Shown: positions 44,554-51,856 of the stretch, one piece after another
Layout: every line of letters starts with the position of its first letter
Position numbering within the stretch: the first letter of the stretch is position 1
Origin: Pseudomonadota bacterium
Lineage (GTDB): Bacteria; Myxococcota_A; UBA9042; GCA-2863065
Assembly: GCA_005776585.1 (NCBI GenBank)
Contig: SXOX01000257.1
Coordinates: 1 to 64,000 of the forward strand
Length of the DNA: 64,000 nt
Reading direction: 5' to 3'
Position numbers and translations under genes: made by a program
The notes under the pieces: model-generated
The model's input: only the letters and a program-made list of their open reading frames with translations
Told to the model about the DNA's origin: nothing
Databases searched by the model: none

Positions 44554-45369
44554 ATGCGCTTCGCTCACCGGGTCGAACCGGACTCCCACTTCAGGCTCTC
44601 CGACATCGACACCAACGACCACGGCCCCTTTTCGGGCAAGGACGACCCGGAGGTCGCTCGCCAGCTCGCCGACGACCTGGCGCGACTCGGGGGCCTTCAG
44701 GAGCGGCTCTACGCGGAGCAGCGTCAGGCGCTGCTGGTCGTCCTCCAGGCGATGGACACCGGCGGCAAGGACGGCGTCCTTCGTCGCGTGGTCGGCCCGC
44801 TCGATTCGCGCGGCGTACACGTGGCGAGCTTCAAGGCCCCATCCAGCGACGAGCTCGCCCACGACTACCTCTGGCGGGCCCACGCGCGCGCTCCCCGTCG
44901 AGGAGACATCGTCTTCTTCAACCGCTCGCAGTATGAGGACGTGCTCGTCGTGCGCGTGCTCGACCTCGTCGAGAAGGCGCGGTTGAAGCGACGTTACGCG
45001 CACCTCGTGGACTTCGAGCGGATGCTCGCCGACGAAGGCACGCGGGTCATCAAGATTTTCTTGCACATCAGCCGGGAAGAGCAAAAGAAGCGGCTACAGG
45101 AGCGGCTCGACGACCCCACCAAACGGTGGAAGTTCGAGTTGGCCGACCTCGAGATGCGCCAGCACTGGGGCGCGTTCCAGGAGGCGTACGAGGAGGCGCT
45201 TCGCAAGACGTCGACCACCACGGCGCCGTGGTACGTCGTTCCCGCCGACCGCAAGTGGTATCGGGACGTGTGCGTCGCGCGGTTGTTGGTCGAGACGCTC
45301 GAGGACATGAACCCGCAGTTCCCGCCGGGCAAGCTCGGCGACCCCAGTCGGATTGTGATCCCGGATTGA
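44554..45369 (+). CDS. ppk2: Polyphosphate kinase 2 family protein
   Basis: 271 residues. Walker A LQAMDTGGKDG is at about 65-74, and Walker B with the lid region follows in DIVFFNRSQYEDVLVVRV. IKIFLHISREEQKKRLQERLDDPTKRWKFELADLEMRQHW and WYVVPADRKWYRDVCVARLLVETLEDMNPQFP are family-typical. PPK2 uses polyphosphate to phosphorylate nucleotides, often ADP/GDP or, in class III, both AMP and ADP; the length fits single-domain enzymes. Which class applies cannot be read safely. It is cytoplasmic. The gene is convergent with nothing and is followed at once by the promoter of the next gene, whose -35 overlaps its stop. Confidence 0.92.
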   Translation: MRFAHRVEPDSHFRLSDIDTNDHGPFSGKDDPEVARQLADDLARLGGLQERLYAEQRQALLVVLQAMDTGGKDGVLRRVVGPLDSRGVHVASFKAPSSDELAHDYLWRAHARAPRRGDIVFFNRSQYEDVLVVRVLDLVEKARLKRRYAHLVDFERMLADEGTRVIKIFLHISREEQKKRLQERLDDPTKRWKFELADLEMRQHWGAFQEAYEEALRKTSTTTAPWYVVPADRKWYRDVCVARLLVETLEDMNPQFPPGKLGDPSRIVIPD

Positions 45370-45395
45370 CCGCGGCCTGGGCGTCGGGCTACCGT
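45366..45395 (+). promoter_or_regulatory. Candidate leaderless promoter of the Cys-rich lipoprotein gene
   Basis: TTGACC (45366-45371), 18-bp spacer, TACCGT (45390-45395), 6 bases before ATG 45402. The -35 includes the ppk2 stop codon. Confidence 0.5.
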
Positions 45396-45401
45396 CCCAT
45401 C

Positions 45402-45905
45402 ATGGTCTTTGTACGCTCATCGACGTGGGGCCCGTTGGCAGTGGTGCCGCCAATGGCGGCGGTGGTGATCGCGGCGGCGGTGGTGATCGCGGCGGCGGGG
45501 TGCGCCACGGCCAACCCGGCACCCGAGAGCGCCACGTCCAAGTCCACGCGCAAGTCCACGACGTCCAAGGCAACGACGGGCAAGTCGGCCGTGTCCGGCT
45601 GCCGTGCGCCCTCGCGCGGGACGACCTGCACCTCCGACGCCGCGTGCGGCGGACATCGCTGCGATATCGCGCTGCGCACCTGTGACACGAGCTGCGACTC
45701 CGACGCGCGATGCAGCGGGGGCTACGTCTGCAATCGCGGACGGTGCGTCAGACCGGGGACGTGCGGCACGTGCCGGTCGGACGCTGCGTGCGGGGCGTAC
45801 CGCTGCGACAACGTGGCCACCCACGAGTGCCGCAAGGCGTGCACGGCCTCGCCCGAGTGCGCAACCGGCGCCGCGTGCGTGTCGGGCCGCTGCGTCCGGC
45901 CATAG
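45402..45905 (+). CDS. Cys-rich repeat lipoprotein
   Basis: 167 residues from ATG 45402. The signal has an Ala/Val-rich core (AAVVIAAAVVIAAAGC). After a Ser/Thr/Lys linker (STRKSTTSKATTGK) come four short Cys-rich units: CTSDAACGGHRCD, CDSDARCSGGYVCNRGRC, CRSDAACGAYRCDN, and CTASPECATGAACVSGRC. Such DxxCxxGxxC units recur in myxobacterial surface proteins and probably form disulfide-stabilised knots. No enzyme motif is seen. A 15-bp tandem repeat array begins at its stop codon. Confidence 0.78.
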   Translation: MVFVRSSTWGPLAVVPPMAAVVIAAAVVIAAAGCATANPAPESATSKSTRKSTTSKATTGKSAVSGCRAPSRGTTCTSDAACGGHRCDIALRTCDTSCDSDARCSGGYVCNRGRCVRPGTCGTCRSDAACGAYRCDNVATHECRKACTASPECATGAACVSGRCVRP

Positions 45906-45978
45906 TTTCCCCCGCGACAGTTTCCCCCGCGACAGTTTCCACCGCGACAGTTTCCACCGCGACAGTTTCCCCCGCGAC
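45904..45978. repeat. 15-bp tandem repeat array (five copies)
   Basis: Unit AGTTTCCCCCGCGAC. Copies 1, 2 and 5 are identical; copies 3 and 4 read AGTTTCCACCGCGAC. The array begins inside the stop codon of the Cys-rich lipoprotein and ends 10 bases before the -10 element of the next gene, so the last copy supplies its -35 region. Confidence 0.85.
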
Positions 45979-45988
45979 ACGGCGATGC

Positions 45989-45994
45989 TACGGT
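45989..45994 (+). promoter_or_regulatory. Candidate leaderless -10 downstream of tandem repeats
   Basis: TGCTACGGT context, hexamer TACGGT, 6 bases before ATG 46001. A TTTCCC at the 17-bp spacing lies in the last tandem repeat unit. Confidence 0.4.
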
Positions 45995-46000
45995 CGGACC

Positions 46001-46603
46001 ATGAGCACCGAAGCGACCTTCCTCGAGCGCGTCTTCTCGCGGGCCCCGCTGGCCCGCAATACCGGCATCCGCGACTTCGTCTTTCATCACTGGACCGTGC
46101 CCGGTCGACCGACTGCCGAGGCGGTCGGCATCCTTCCGGTGCCGGGCGTCGACGCCGACCGTTTCCTGGCCCGCGTCATGGACGTGAACCACTATGTCGG
46201 CAACATCGCGCACGTCGTCGAGTCGCGCGCCGTCGCCGATCCGGCCTATGTCCCGCCGGCCCAGGTGCGCTTCTACCAGCGCATCAGCATCCCGCTCCTC
46301 GGCGAGGTCCACCAAGAGAACGTGCTCACGCTGAGCGAGCGCGACGGCATCCGTATCGGCTCCTGGTTCCTGCTGGAGCCCGCCACGGCGGCGCTGTCGC
46401 CAAAGTTGGCCATACGCAGCCAGTACAACGACGGTGCCTGGCTCGTGGGCAAGGACGTGGTGGGGTACGCCCTGAGCAGCGCGCCGCGCCGCGAAGACGT
46501 CGGGTTGCTCAAGTGGAAGGCGCTCACAGCGGGCGCCGACGTGGCGGCGTCCAAGGTCATTCGCGACAACATCACCCACATGGCGCGCTGGGCCAGCCGC
46601 TGA
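46001..46603 (+). CDS. Conserved-looking protein of unknown function
   Basis: 200 residues from ATG 46001. A soluble alpha/beta sequence without signal or membrane helix. Distinct segments are FVFHHWTVPGRPTAEAVGILPVPGVDADRFLARVMDVNHYVGNIAHV, YQRISIPLLGEVHQENVLTLSERDGIRIGSWFLLEPAT, and SQYNDGAWLVGKDVVGYALSSAPRREDVGLLKWKALTAGADV. The YQRISIPLLGEV strand pattern and the closing helix (ASKVIRDNITHMARWASR) are reminiscent of SRPBCC-type ligand-binding folds, but I would not assign it. A clear terminator-like hairpin follows the stop. The tandem repeats and promoter upstream suggest its own regulation. Confidence 0.72.
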   Translation: MSTEATFLERVFSRAPLARNTGIRDFVFHHWTVPGRPTAEAVGILPVPGVDADRFLARVMDVNHYVGNIAHVVESRAVADPAYVPPAQVRFYQRISIPLLGEVHQENVLTLSERDGIRIGSWFLLEPATAALSPKLAIRSQYNDGAWLVGKDVVGYALSSAPRREDVGLLKWKALTAGADVAASKVIRDNITHMARWASR

Positions 46604-46644
46604 GCGCCGGGTCGCGAGATTCGACGCGGCGCGCCGGCGTTTTT
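46604..46644 (+). terminator. Intrinsic terminator candidate
   Basis: Stem GCGCCGGGTCG / CGACGCGGCGC with one mismatch and loop CGAGATT (46604-46632), then GCCGGCG and a T5 run (46640-46644), immediately after the stop. Confidence 0.55.
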
Positions 46645-46728
46645 CGAGAGGGCCACGCCAGGGGCAGGCGAGGGACGTGATCCATTGCTCCGAGGCGGCC
46701 AAGACGGACCGGCGTTAGGAGTCGCACC

Positions 46729-46766
46729 AGTGCCAACGTGGCACTCGGAGTCCCACGTGGGACTCC
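46729..46766. promoter_or_regulatory. Palindrome cluster upstream of the Rpn-like gene
   Basis: Inverted repeat AGTGCCA-ACG-TGGCACT (46729-46745) directly followed by the perfect 20-bp palindrome GGAGTCCCACGTGGGACTCC (46747-46766). A further TTGGGACTGG copy lies at about 46771. This could be an operator or an element end. Confidence 0.45.
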
Positions 46767-46845
46767 CATCTTGGGACTGGCGGGGTTCCAATCGATGCAC
46801 GCGACCTGAGCGCTCGCCGGCACGCCGTGTGCGTTGCGCTGCCAC

Positions 46846-47781
46846 ATGCCGACGACCCGCCGACATGATGACCTCGTGGACCTGTTTCGAGCACAGCCGG
46901 CGCTGGCGCCTCGGCTCATGGCGCAGTCGCTTGGCTACGCGCTGCCACCCCACACCTCGGTCCGGATCAGCGAGGCGACCCATGCGACGCCACTCAACAC
47001 GGAGCACCACATCGACCTCGTCGTGCTGCTGGAGGACGTGGCGCCCACGCTGGCCGTTGGGATTGAGGTGCAGCTCTCGCGCGACCCAGACAAGCCGTGG
47101 GTCGTGCCGCACTACGCCACAAGCCTCCGGCTGCGCCACCGCTGCCACTGCGTGCTGCTCATTGTCTGCCCGGTGCGCAGCGTGGCCCGATGGGCGCGAG
47201 CGCGCATTCCCGGTGGGGGCCGCGGTGCCGGCTTCGACGTGCTGGTGCTGGGTCCAGACGACATCCCGCGAGTGGTCGACCCGCGGGTCGCCGCAGAGCA
47301 CCCGCAGCTGGCGGTACTCTCCGGACTGGCGCACCGCCAGCACGCCAGCGACCTGCCGGTGCTCCTGACGGCGCTGGGGGCGCTCGCCGCGTTCGACGCC
47401 GCACGAACGGAGAGCTACACTACCTTGATCCTGGATGGCCTCGGTGCAGCGGTGCGCAAGGCCCTGGAGACCACGCTCATGCTGCATGACGACACCAAAA
47501 TTCGTTCGCCGTTGCTCAAGAAGCTGTTCCGAATGAGCCGCAATGAGGGGCGCGAGGAGGGGCGCGAGGAGGGGCGCGAGGAGGGGCGAGTTGAAGGGCG
47601 CGTTGAGGGACTGACCCACGCAATCGTCAACATCCTCGAAGAGCGCGGGATAGCGATGTCCGACGCAGAGCGCCAGCGCTTCCTTTCGGCCACCGACCCC
47701 ACTCAGCTCTCCCGCTGGCTCCGCCGCTCGTTGACCGCGCCGTCGGCCGACGCGGTGCTGCGCGAGGACGACGCCAACTGA
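46846..47781 (+). CDS. Rpn/PD-(D/E)XK nuclease-like protein with EGRE repeat region
   Basis: 311 residues from ATG 46846 (TTG at 46834 is less likely). Residues about 45-130 fit the PD-(D/E)XK layout of the Rpn / transposase_31 group: EHHIDLVVLLEDVAPTLAVGIEVQLSRDPDKPW, with Asp in HIDLVV and the E-x-Q pair in IEVQLS. This family includes recombination-promoting DNases and poorly defined relatives in myxobacteria. A five-copy 12-bp repeat gives EGREEGREEGREEGRVEGRVEG (in outline) near residues 233-254. This charged hinge precedes the helical tail. Whether it is catalytically active is not clear, since the third carboxylate is uncertain. Confidence 0.72.
   Translation: MPTTRRHDDLVDLFRAQPALAPRLMAQSLGYALPPHTSVRISEATHATPLNTEHHIDLVVLLEDVAPTLAVGIEVQLSRDPDKPWVVPHYATSLRLRHRCHCVLLIVCPVRSVARWARARIPGGGRGAGFDVLVLGPDDIPRVVDPRVAAEHPQLAVLSGLAHRQHASDLPVLLTALGALAAFDAARTESYTTLILDGLGAAVRKALETTLMLHDDTKIRSPLLKKLFRMSRNEGREEGREEGREEGRVEGRVEGLTHAIVNILEERGIAMSDAERQRFLSATDPTQLSRWLRRSLTAPSADAVLREDDAN
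47545..47604. repeat. 12-bp tandem repeat inside the Rpn-like gene
   Basis: Unit GAGGGGCGCGAG; three exact copies (47545-47580) and two diverged (GAGGGGCGAGTT, GAAGGGCGCGTT). It encodes Glu-Gly-Arg-Glu/Val units in frame. Confidence 0.85.
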
Positions 47782-48365
47782 CCCGCACGATGCGCTGCTG
47801 TCACGCGCCGGCATCGCGCCATAGGTGCATCATCCGGGCAGCAACGCTGGGAGGGCCCATGGCAACCCAGCCTCCCGCCGCCCCGCTCGGCGACACCGCC
47901 AGTGCTGCGCGGGTCGCCACCGCGGCCCAGGGTCAGGCGCTTCCTTGGCCATTCGCGGACGCCACGGACCGGGCCGTGCAGGCAGTCGTCAGCGCTCCAC
48001 GCCGTGCGGCGGCTCCTGGGTGGCCTGCGGCAATTGCCGTCCACCGACTCGCCGTCGAGCGCGAGCGAGGCGAGAGCACCGAGTCACAGCGACCCAGGCC
48101 GTTGCTCACGCCGCTGTGGTGCCTCGGGCGTCCCCGATGTCAGGGAGTCCGACGGCACGTTGGCCCGCGCCTGTGAGGTTGTGGTGTCTCGGCACTGATC
48201 GAATCTCCTCATGAAACTCCCACGAGACCAACCCGGTGCCGGAACCACGAGCAGAATCGACGAATTGAGCCACGCCGTGACCAAGAGAAGATCGCCGTCT
48301 ACGTCGATCCACAGCCCGCTTGACGTCGGATTGACAAACCACCAGATGGGTGGGAACCCACCACG

Positions 48366-48755
48366 TCAACGGCGTGTGGGAAGAAGTAGTCCGCCATCGG
48401 AAGACTCCGCCGCTGCGGAGAGCCTTCCGCGCAACTGACCGTCGCACCAGCGCTCGGCAAGCAGTCTTTTCTGAGGCTGCCGGTCCATTCTCAGCAGCAC
48501 GCAACACTCCTCGCCCGCGATCCGTGGGGCATTGAACTCCACTGCGTCCGACACGTAGTGCAGGGCCCCCCAGAGAGAAGCGCCGCGAGCCAACGGCGGA
48601 ACTCGCTTCCATTCGAAGTCTTGGAAGCGGAGTCCGTCGATGACCTTCTCCAGGTCCCCAACGGCGAGTTCGGGTCGATGAACCGTCGTGCACGCCACGA
48701 GTACGCAGGCGGCACTGGCTCGGGCGAGCCGAACGGAACAAGTGCGCCACGTCAC
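48366..48755 (-). CDS. Possible small lipoprotein (low confidence)
   Basis: 129 residues, GTG start. The N-terminus (VRLARASAACVLVAC) could be a lipoprotein signal with lipobox LVAC. The following TTVHRPELAVGDLEKVIDGLRFQDFEWKRVPPLARGASLWGALHYVSDAVEFNAP (in outline) has normal amino-acid balance, unlike the other frames here. No ribosome site or TAnnnT element is seen at the start. The end (SDGGLLLPTRR) may be a frameshift. It might be a decayed gene. Confidence 0.35.
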   Translation of the reverse strand: MTWRTCSVRLARASAACVLVACTTVHRPELAVGDLEKVIDGLRFQDFEWKRVPPLARGASLWGALHYVSDAVEFNAPRIAGEECCVLLRMDRQPQKRLLAERWCDGQLRGRLSAAAESSDGGLLLPTRR

Positions 48756-49222
48756 GCGCGACTCGCATCAAGACCGGCTGCTCCAGGGACGCATGGCCCC
48801 CACCGCTGGACATCAGCGGGCTCCCGTGGCACTCGCCCGGCTGCGGGGCAACGACGAAGCCGAACCCGAAGTTCGCCGTCGCACCCAAACGGAACCGATA
48901 AGCCCGACATAGGCGACATGGTAATCGCGCCCCAGTCGACGTCAACCGCGCGAGACGCATCGGAACGCAAGCAATCATCGCGCCGGTCGAGTCCGGCGCT
49001 TGACCGCGTGCGGCCCCGATCCGACGACCCCGGCTCCTCGTCGTGACCGACTGGCCAGCGACGACCAAGACGCCAGGTCCACCGCGAGCGGCGGGCTCGG
49101 GCAACGCGAAGCAAACCCCGCAGCACGGCGCGCACCGCGCCGCGCGAGGACCGCGAGCGGTGTCGGAGCCCGTCGCTCGCGGGACGACCTCCGGGCTCAC
49201 GCCTCGCACCTGCCACATGCCC

Positions 49223-49251
49223 TTGAACCCGCGCGAACGAAGCGGTATGGA
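49223..49251 (+). promoter_or_regulatory. Candidate promoter of hupE
   Basis: TTGAAC (49223-49228), 17-bp spacer, TATGGA (49246-49251), about 50 bases before GTG 49301, which has its own GGAGG. Confidence 0.35.
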
Positions 49252-49300
49252 GAGGCGCAGTCGCGCGGCTCATCGCGCTCGCCGACCCACTGGAGGACCC

Positions 49301-49858
49301 GTGACGCCTTTGAATCGACTCGTTCCCGCGCTCGCCGCGACCATCGGCACGCTCGCCGCCACCACTGCGCTCGCGCATCCCGGGCATGGCCTCGGCGACT
49401 CGCTGGCGCGCGGCCTGGCCCACCCGTTCGTGGGTCTCGACCACCTGCTCGCCATGGTCGGCCTCGCGGCCTGGGCCGTCCGCAAGGACGACGTCCGCCG
49501 CTCCGCCGGCGTTTTCCTCGGCGCGCTCGGCCTGGGGCTCGCTCTGGGCGCCCTCGGCCTGGGTCTGCCGGCCGTGGAGCTCGGCATCGCAGGCTCAGTC
49601 ATCGTGTTCGGGCTGCTGGCCGTCGCCGCCCCGCGGCTGTCGGAGGGCGCGGCGCTGGGCCTCGTGTCGGCGTTCGCGATGCTGCACGGTCAGGCCCACG
49701 GCTCCGAGGTTGGCGGGCTCGCCGGCTCCCTCGCCGTGCTCGCCGGCTCGTCGGTCGCGCTGCTCGGCGCGGTGAAGCTGGCGCGGCTCGGCCAGCGCGT
49801 CGCCGTGGCTCTGGGCGCCTCGGCCGCGTTCGGCGGTGTCGCCCTCCTCGCGCTGTAG
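49301..49858 (+). CDS. hupE: HupE/UreJ-family membrane protein
   Basis: 185 residues from GTG 49301, preceded by TGGAGGACCC. The signal-like first helix ends ALAHPGHGLGD. The HPFVGLDHLLAMVGLAAWAV motif, with its conserved His and Asp, and five further helices define the HupE/UreJ family. AMLHGQAHGSE supplies further His residues. Members are secondary nickel or cobalt permeases, often next to hydrogenase or urease genes. Neither enzyme is in this window, so supply of Ni or Co to a distant enzyme is a guess. lysC follows after 13 bases, perhaps in the same transcript. Confidence 0.88.
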   Translation: MTPLNRLVPALAATIGTLAATTALAHPGHGLGDSLARGLAHPFVGLDHLLAMVGLAAWAVRKDDVRRSAGVFLGALGLGLALGALGLGLPAVELGIAGSVIVFGLLAVAAPRLSEGAALGLVSAFAMLHGQAHGSEVGGLAGSLAVLAGSSVALLGAVKLARLGQRVAVALGASAAFGGVALLAL

Positions 49859-49871
49859 ACAGGGTTTACCC

Positions 49872-51248
49872 ATGATCGTCATGAAGTTCGGCGGCACCTC
49901 GTGCGGCTCGGCCGAGGCGTTGAAGCGGGTCGCCCACGTGGTGCGCCGCGCACAGGCCGATCCGGCGGCCCACGAGGTCGTGGTCGTCGTCTCGGCGCTC
50001 TCGGGCGTGACCGACATGCTGCTCGGGATGGCCGAGGCGGCCCGCACGCGCAGTCGCAGCGTGGACGACATGCTGGCCCAGCTTCACGAGCGCCACGCCA
50101 CGGTCTGCCACGCGCTCGGCCTCGGCGCCCAATGTGAGGCGCTGCTCGAACCGCTCGACGTGCTCCGCGAGGTGCTGCCGGGCATCTGGTATCTCCGCGA
50201 GCTGTCGCCGCGCTCGAAGGACTTCGTCGTCACCCACGGCGAGGTGCTCTCGTCGCGCATCGTGGCGGCCTTCCTCACGGCCGAGGGCGTGCGCGCCCAT
50301 CCGGTCACGGGCTGGGACGCGGGCATCGTGACCGATGCACAATATGGCGAGGCCGGCATCCTGGAGGAGACCTGGACGCGAATCCCGCAGCAGCTCCCGC
50401 TCGCGACGGGGTCAGTGCCGGTCGTGACCGGGTTCATGGGCCAGACGCTCGCCGGCGAGCGCACGACCCTGGGACGGGGCGGCTCGGACTACACGGCGGC
50501 AATTTTGGGTCGCGCGCTGGGCGCCAGCGAGATTCAGATCTGGACTGACGTCAATGGCATCCTGAGCAGCGACCCGCGGCTGGTCCAGGGCACCTTCACG
50601 CTGCCGGAGCTCACGTTCGAGGAGGCCGCCGAGCTCGCGTACTTCGGCGCCAAGGTCATCCACCCCAAGACCATCGAGCCGGCCGTGCACGCGGGCATCC
50701 CAGTGCGGGTGCTGAACACGTTCGAGGCCGATCATCCGGGCACGGTCATCGTGCGCGGTCCCCGTCGCACGATCCGGCAGGTCGTCGGCATGGCGTGCAA
50801 GAAGGGCCAGGTCATCCTGGCGTTGGACTCGTCGCGGATGCTCGCGGCCGAGGGCTTCCTGGCGCGCGTCTTCGCGGTGCTGGAGCGGCATCGCGTCTCG
50901 GTGGACACCATCTCCACGAGCGAGGTCTCCGTCTGCATGACCGTCGAGCCCAAGTACGAGCCGGCGCTTCGCAGCGCGACCGCGGAGCTCGAGACCATCG
51001 CACACGTCGAGATCCGTCCGGGACGCGCCATCATCTGCTGCGTGGGCCAAGGCATGCGCGAGCGGCCGGGCACGGCGGGCAAGATCTTCAGCGCGGTCCA
51101 TCAGGCCGACGTGAACGTCGAGATGATCTCGATGGGCAGCTCCAAGATCAACATCACCTTCGTCGTCCGCGACGAGGACGCCAACACGGTGATGCGCGAG
51201 CTGCACGCCCGCCTGATCGCGATCCCTCCCGAGCCGCTGCCTGGCTAG
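49872..51248 (+). CDS. lysC: Aspartate kinase
   Basis: 458 residues from ATG 49872. It opens with the family signature MIVMKFGGTSCGSAEALKRVA. Further kinase-domain marks are VVVVSALSGVTDMLL, VVTHGEVLSSRIVAAFL, TTLGRGGSDYTAAIL, IWTDVNGILSSDPR and FGAKVIHPKTIEPA. Two ACT domains at the C-terminus (about 310-455; RVSVDTISTSEVSVCMTV and NVEMISMGSSKINITFVV) suggest feedback control by lysine or threonine. The length is that of a monofunctional enzyme of the class with tandem ACT domains, without homoserine dehydrogenase. It makes aspartyl phosphate, the first step towards Lys, Thr, Met and diaminopimelate for peptidoglycan. Confidence 0.95.
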   Translation: MIVMKFGGTSCGSAEALKRVAHVVRRAQADPAAHEVVVVVSALSGVTDMLLGMAEAARTRSRSVDDMLAQLHERHATVCHALGLGAQCEALLEPLDVLREVLPGIWYLRELSPRSKDFVVTHGEVLSSRIVAAFLTAEGVRAHPVTGWDAGIVTDAQYGEAGILEETWTRIPQQLPLATGSVPVVTGFMGQTLAGERTTLGRGGSDYTAAILGRALGASEIQIWTDVNGILSSDPRLVQGTFTLPELTFEEAAELAYFGAKVIHPKTIEPAVHAGIPVRVLNTFEADHPGTVIVRGPRRTIRQVVGMACKKGQVILALDSSRMLAAEGFLARVFAVLERHRVSVDTISTSEVSVCMTVEPKYEPALRSATAELETIAHVEIRPGRAIICCVGQGMRERPGTAGKIFSAVHQADVNVEMISMGSSKINITFVVRDEDANTVMRELHARLIAIPPEPLPG

Positions 51249-51252
51249 CGAG

Positions 51253-51282
51253 TTGGCGGGACCGCGAGCCCGGTGCTAGCGT
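51253..51282 (+). promoter_or_regulatory. Candidate promoter of the SRPBCC-desaturase pair
   Basis: TTGGCG (51253-51258), 18-bp spacer, TGC-TAGCGT (51277-51282), 36 bases before ATG 51319. The leader holds GGAGAAGGAG. Confidence 0.5.
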
Positions 51283-51318
51283 GGTTCGACCGCACGCAGG
51301 CGGGAGAAGGAGCCAACC

Positions 51319-51855
51319 ATGTTTCTTTACGTAGTGTATGTTCTCGTCGCGCTCATCGGCGCGTTCCTGGCCTATGCGTTGACGCGGCCCCCGGAGCTGG
51401 AGGTCTCGCGCTCCCTCGTCGTGCCGGGAGCGCCCAGCGCGGCCTACGGACTCGTGGCGGACTTTCACGGCTGGACGCAGTGGAGCCCCTGGGAGGGACT
51501 CGATCCCGCGATGACCCGGTCCTACGGCGGCAGCGAGAGCGGCACCGGGGCGGTCTACGAGTGGAAGGGCAACAACAAGGTCGGACAGGGACGCATGACG
51601 ATCCTCTCGGCGGACCCGAACGCACGCATCGACATCAAGCTCGAGTTCCTGGCGCCGTGGCAGGCCACCAACAAGACGGTCTTCACCTTCCAGCCCGCGG
51701 CGGGCGGGACCGAGGTCACGTGGGCCATGAGCGGTCGGAAGGACGGCGTCATGATGAAGGTCTTCTCGGTGCTGATGAACATGGAGAAGACCATCGGCAA
51801 CGACTTCGAGCGCGGCCTCGGCAAGCTGAGGGACGCGGTCGCCAGCAAGAGCTGA
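51319..51855 (+). CDS. SRPBCC-family protein with membrane anchor
   Basis: 178 residues with a strong GGAG site. One N-terminal helix (MFLYVVYVLVALIGAFLAYAL) anchors it. The rest is a START-like SRPBCC fold: ELEVSRSLVVPGAPSAAYGLVADFHGWTQWSPWEGLDP (strand, helices, the DxxxWxxWSPW motif), TGAVYEWKGNNKVGQGRMTI, KLEFLAPWQATNKTVFTF and the C-terminal helix NMEKTIGNDFERGLGKLRDA. Such proteins bind lipids or other hydrophobic ligands in a deep pocket. The fatty-acid desaturase gene starts 1 base after its stop, which makes a lipid-related role likely, by inference only. Confidence 0.85.
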   Translation: MFLYVVYVLVALIGAFLAYALTRPPELEVSRSLVVPGAPSAAYGLVADFHGWTQWSPWEGLDPAMTRSYGGSESGTGAVYEWKGNNKVGQGRMTILSADPNARIDIKLEFLAPWQATNKTVFTFQPAAGGTEVTWAMSGRKDGVMMKVFSVLMNMEKTIGNDFERGLGKLRDAVASKS

Positions 51856-51856
51856 G

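Larger units (their letters stand above)
47782..49300. other. Gene-poor, probably degraded stretch
   Basis: About 1.5 kb without a confident gene, except the weak lipoprotein candidate at 48366-48755. An ATG at 47860 with GGGAGGG upstream opens a plausible Ala-rich frame (MATQPPAAPLGDTASAAR), which loses coding character after about 55 codons. Another frame then looks better (LHAVRRLLGGLRQLPSTDSP), as in a frameshifted remnant. The DNA from 48200 to 48750 is poorer in G+C than the flanks. No inverted repeats or RNA gene were recognised. A weak promoter for hupE lies near the end. Confidence 0.4.

Noticed and set aside
45904-45978. CRISPR array
   Set aside because: Units are 15 bp, directly abutting, with no spacers and no cas genes.
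47860-48176. Plus-strand frame MATQPPAAPLG with a GGGAGGG upstream as a small gene
   Set aside because: Coding character is lost after about 55 codons and another frame then looks better; kept only as part of the degraded-region note.
48752-49444. Minus-strand frames across 48.7-49.4 kb as a gene
   Set aside because: Arg/Ser/Gly-rich, crosses the hupE start, no signal peptide, ribosome site or family motif.
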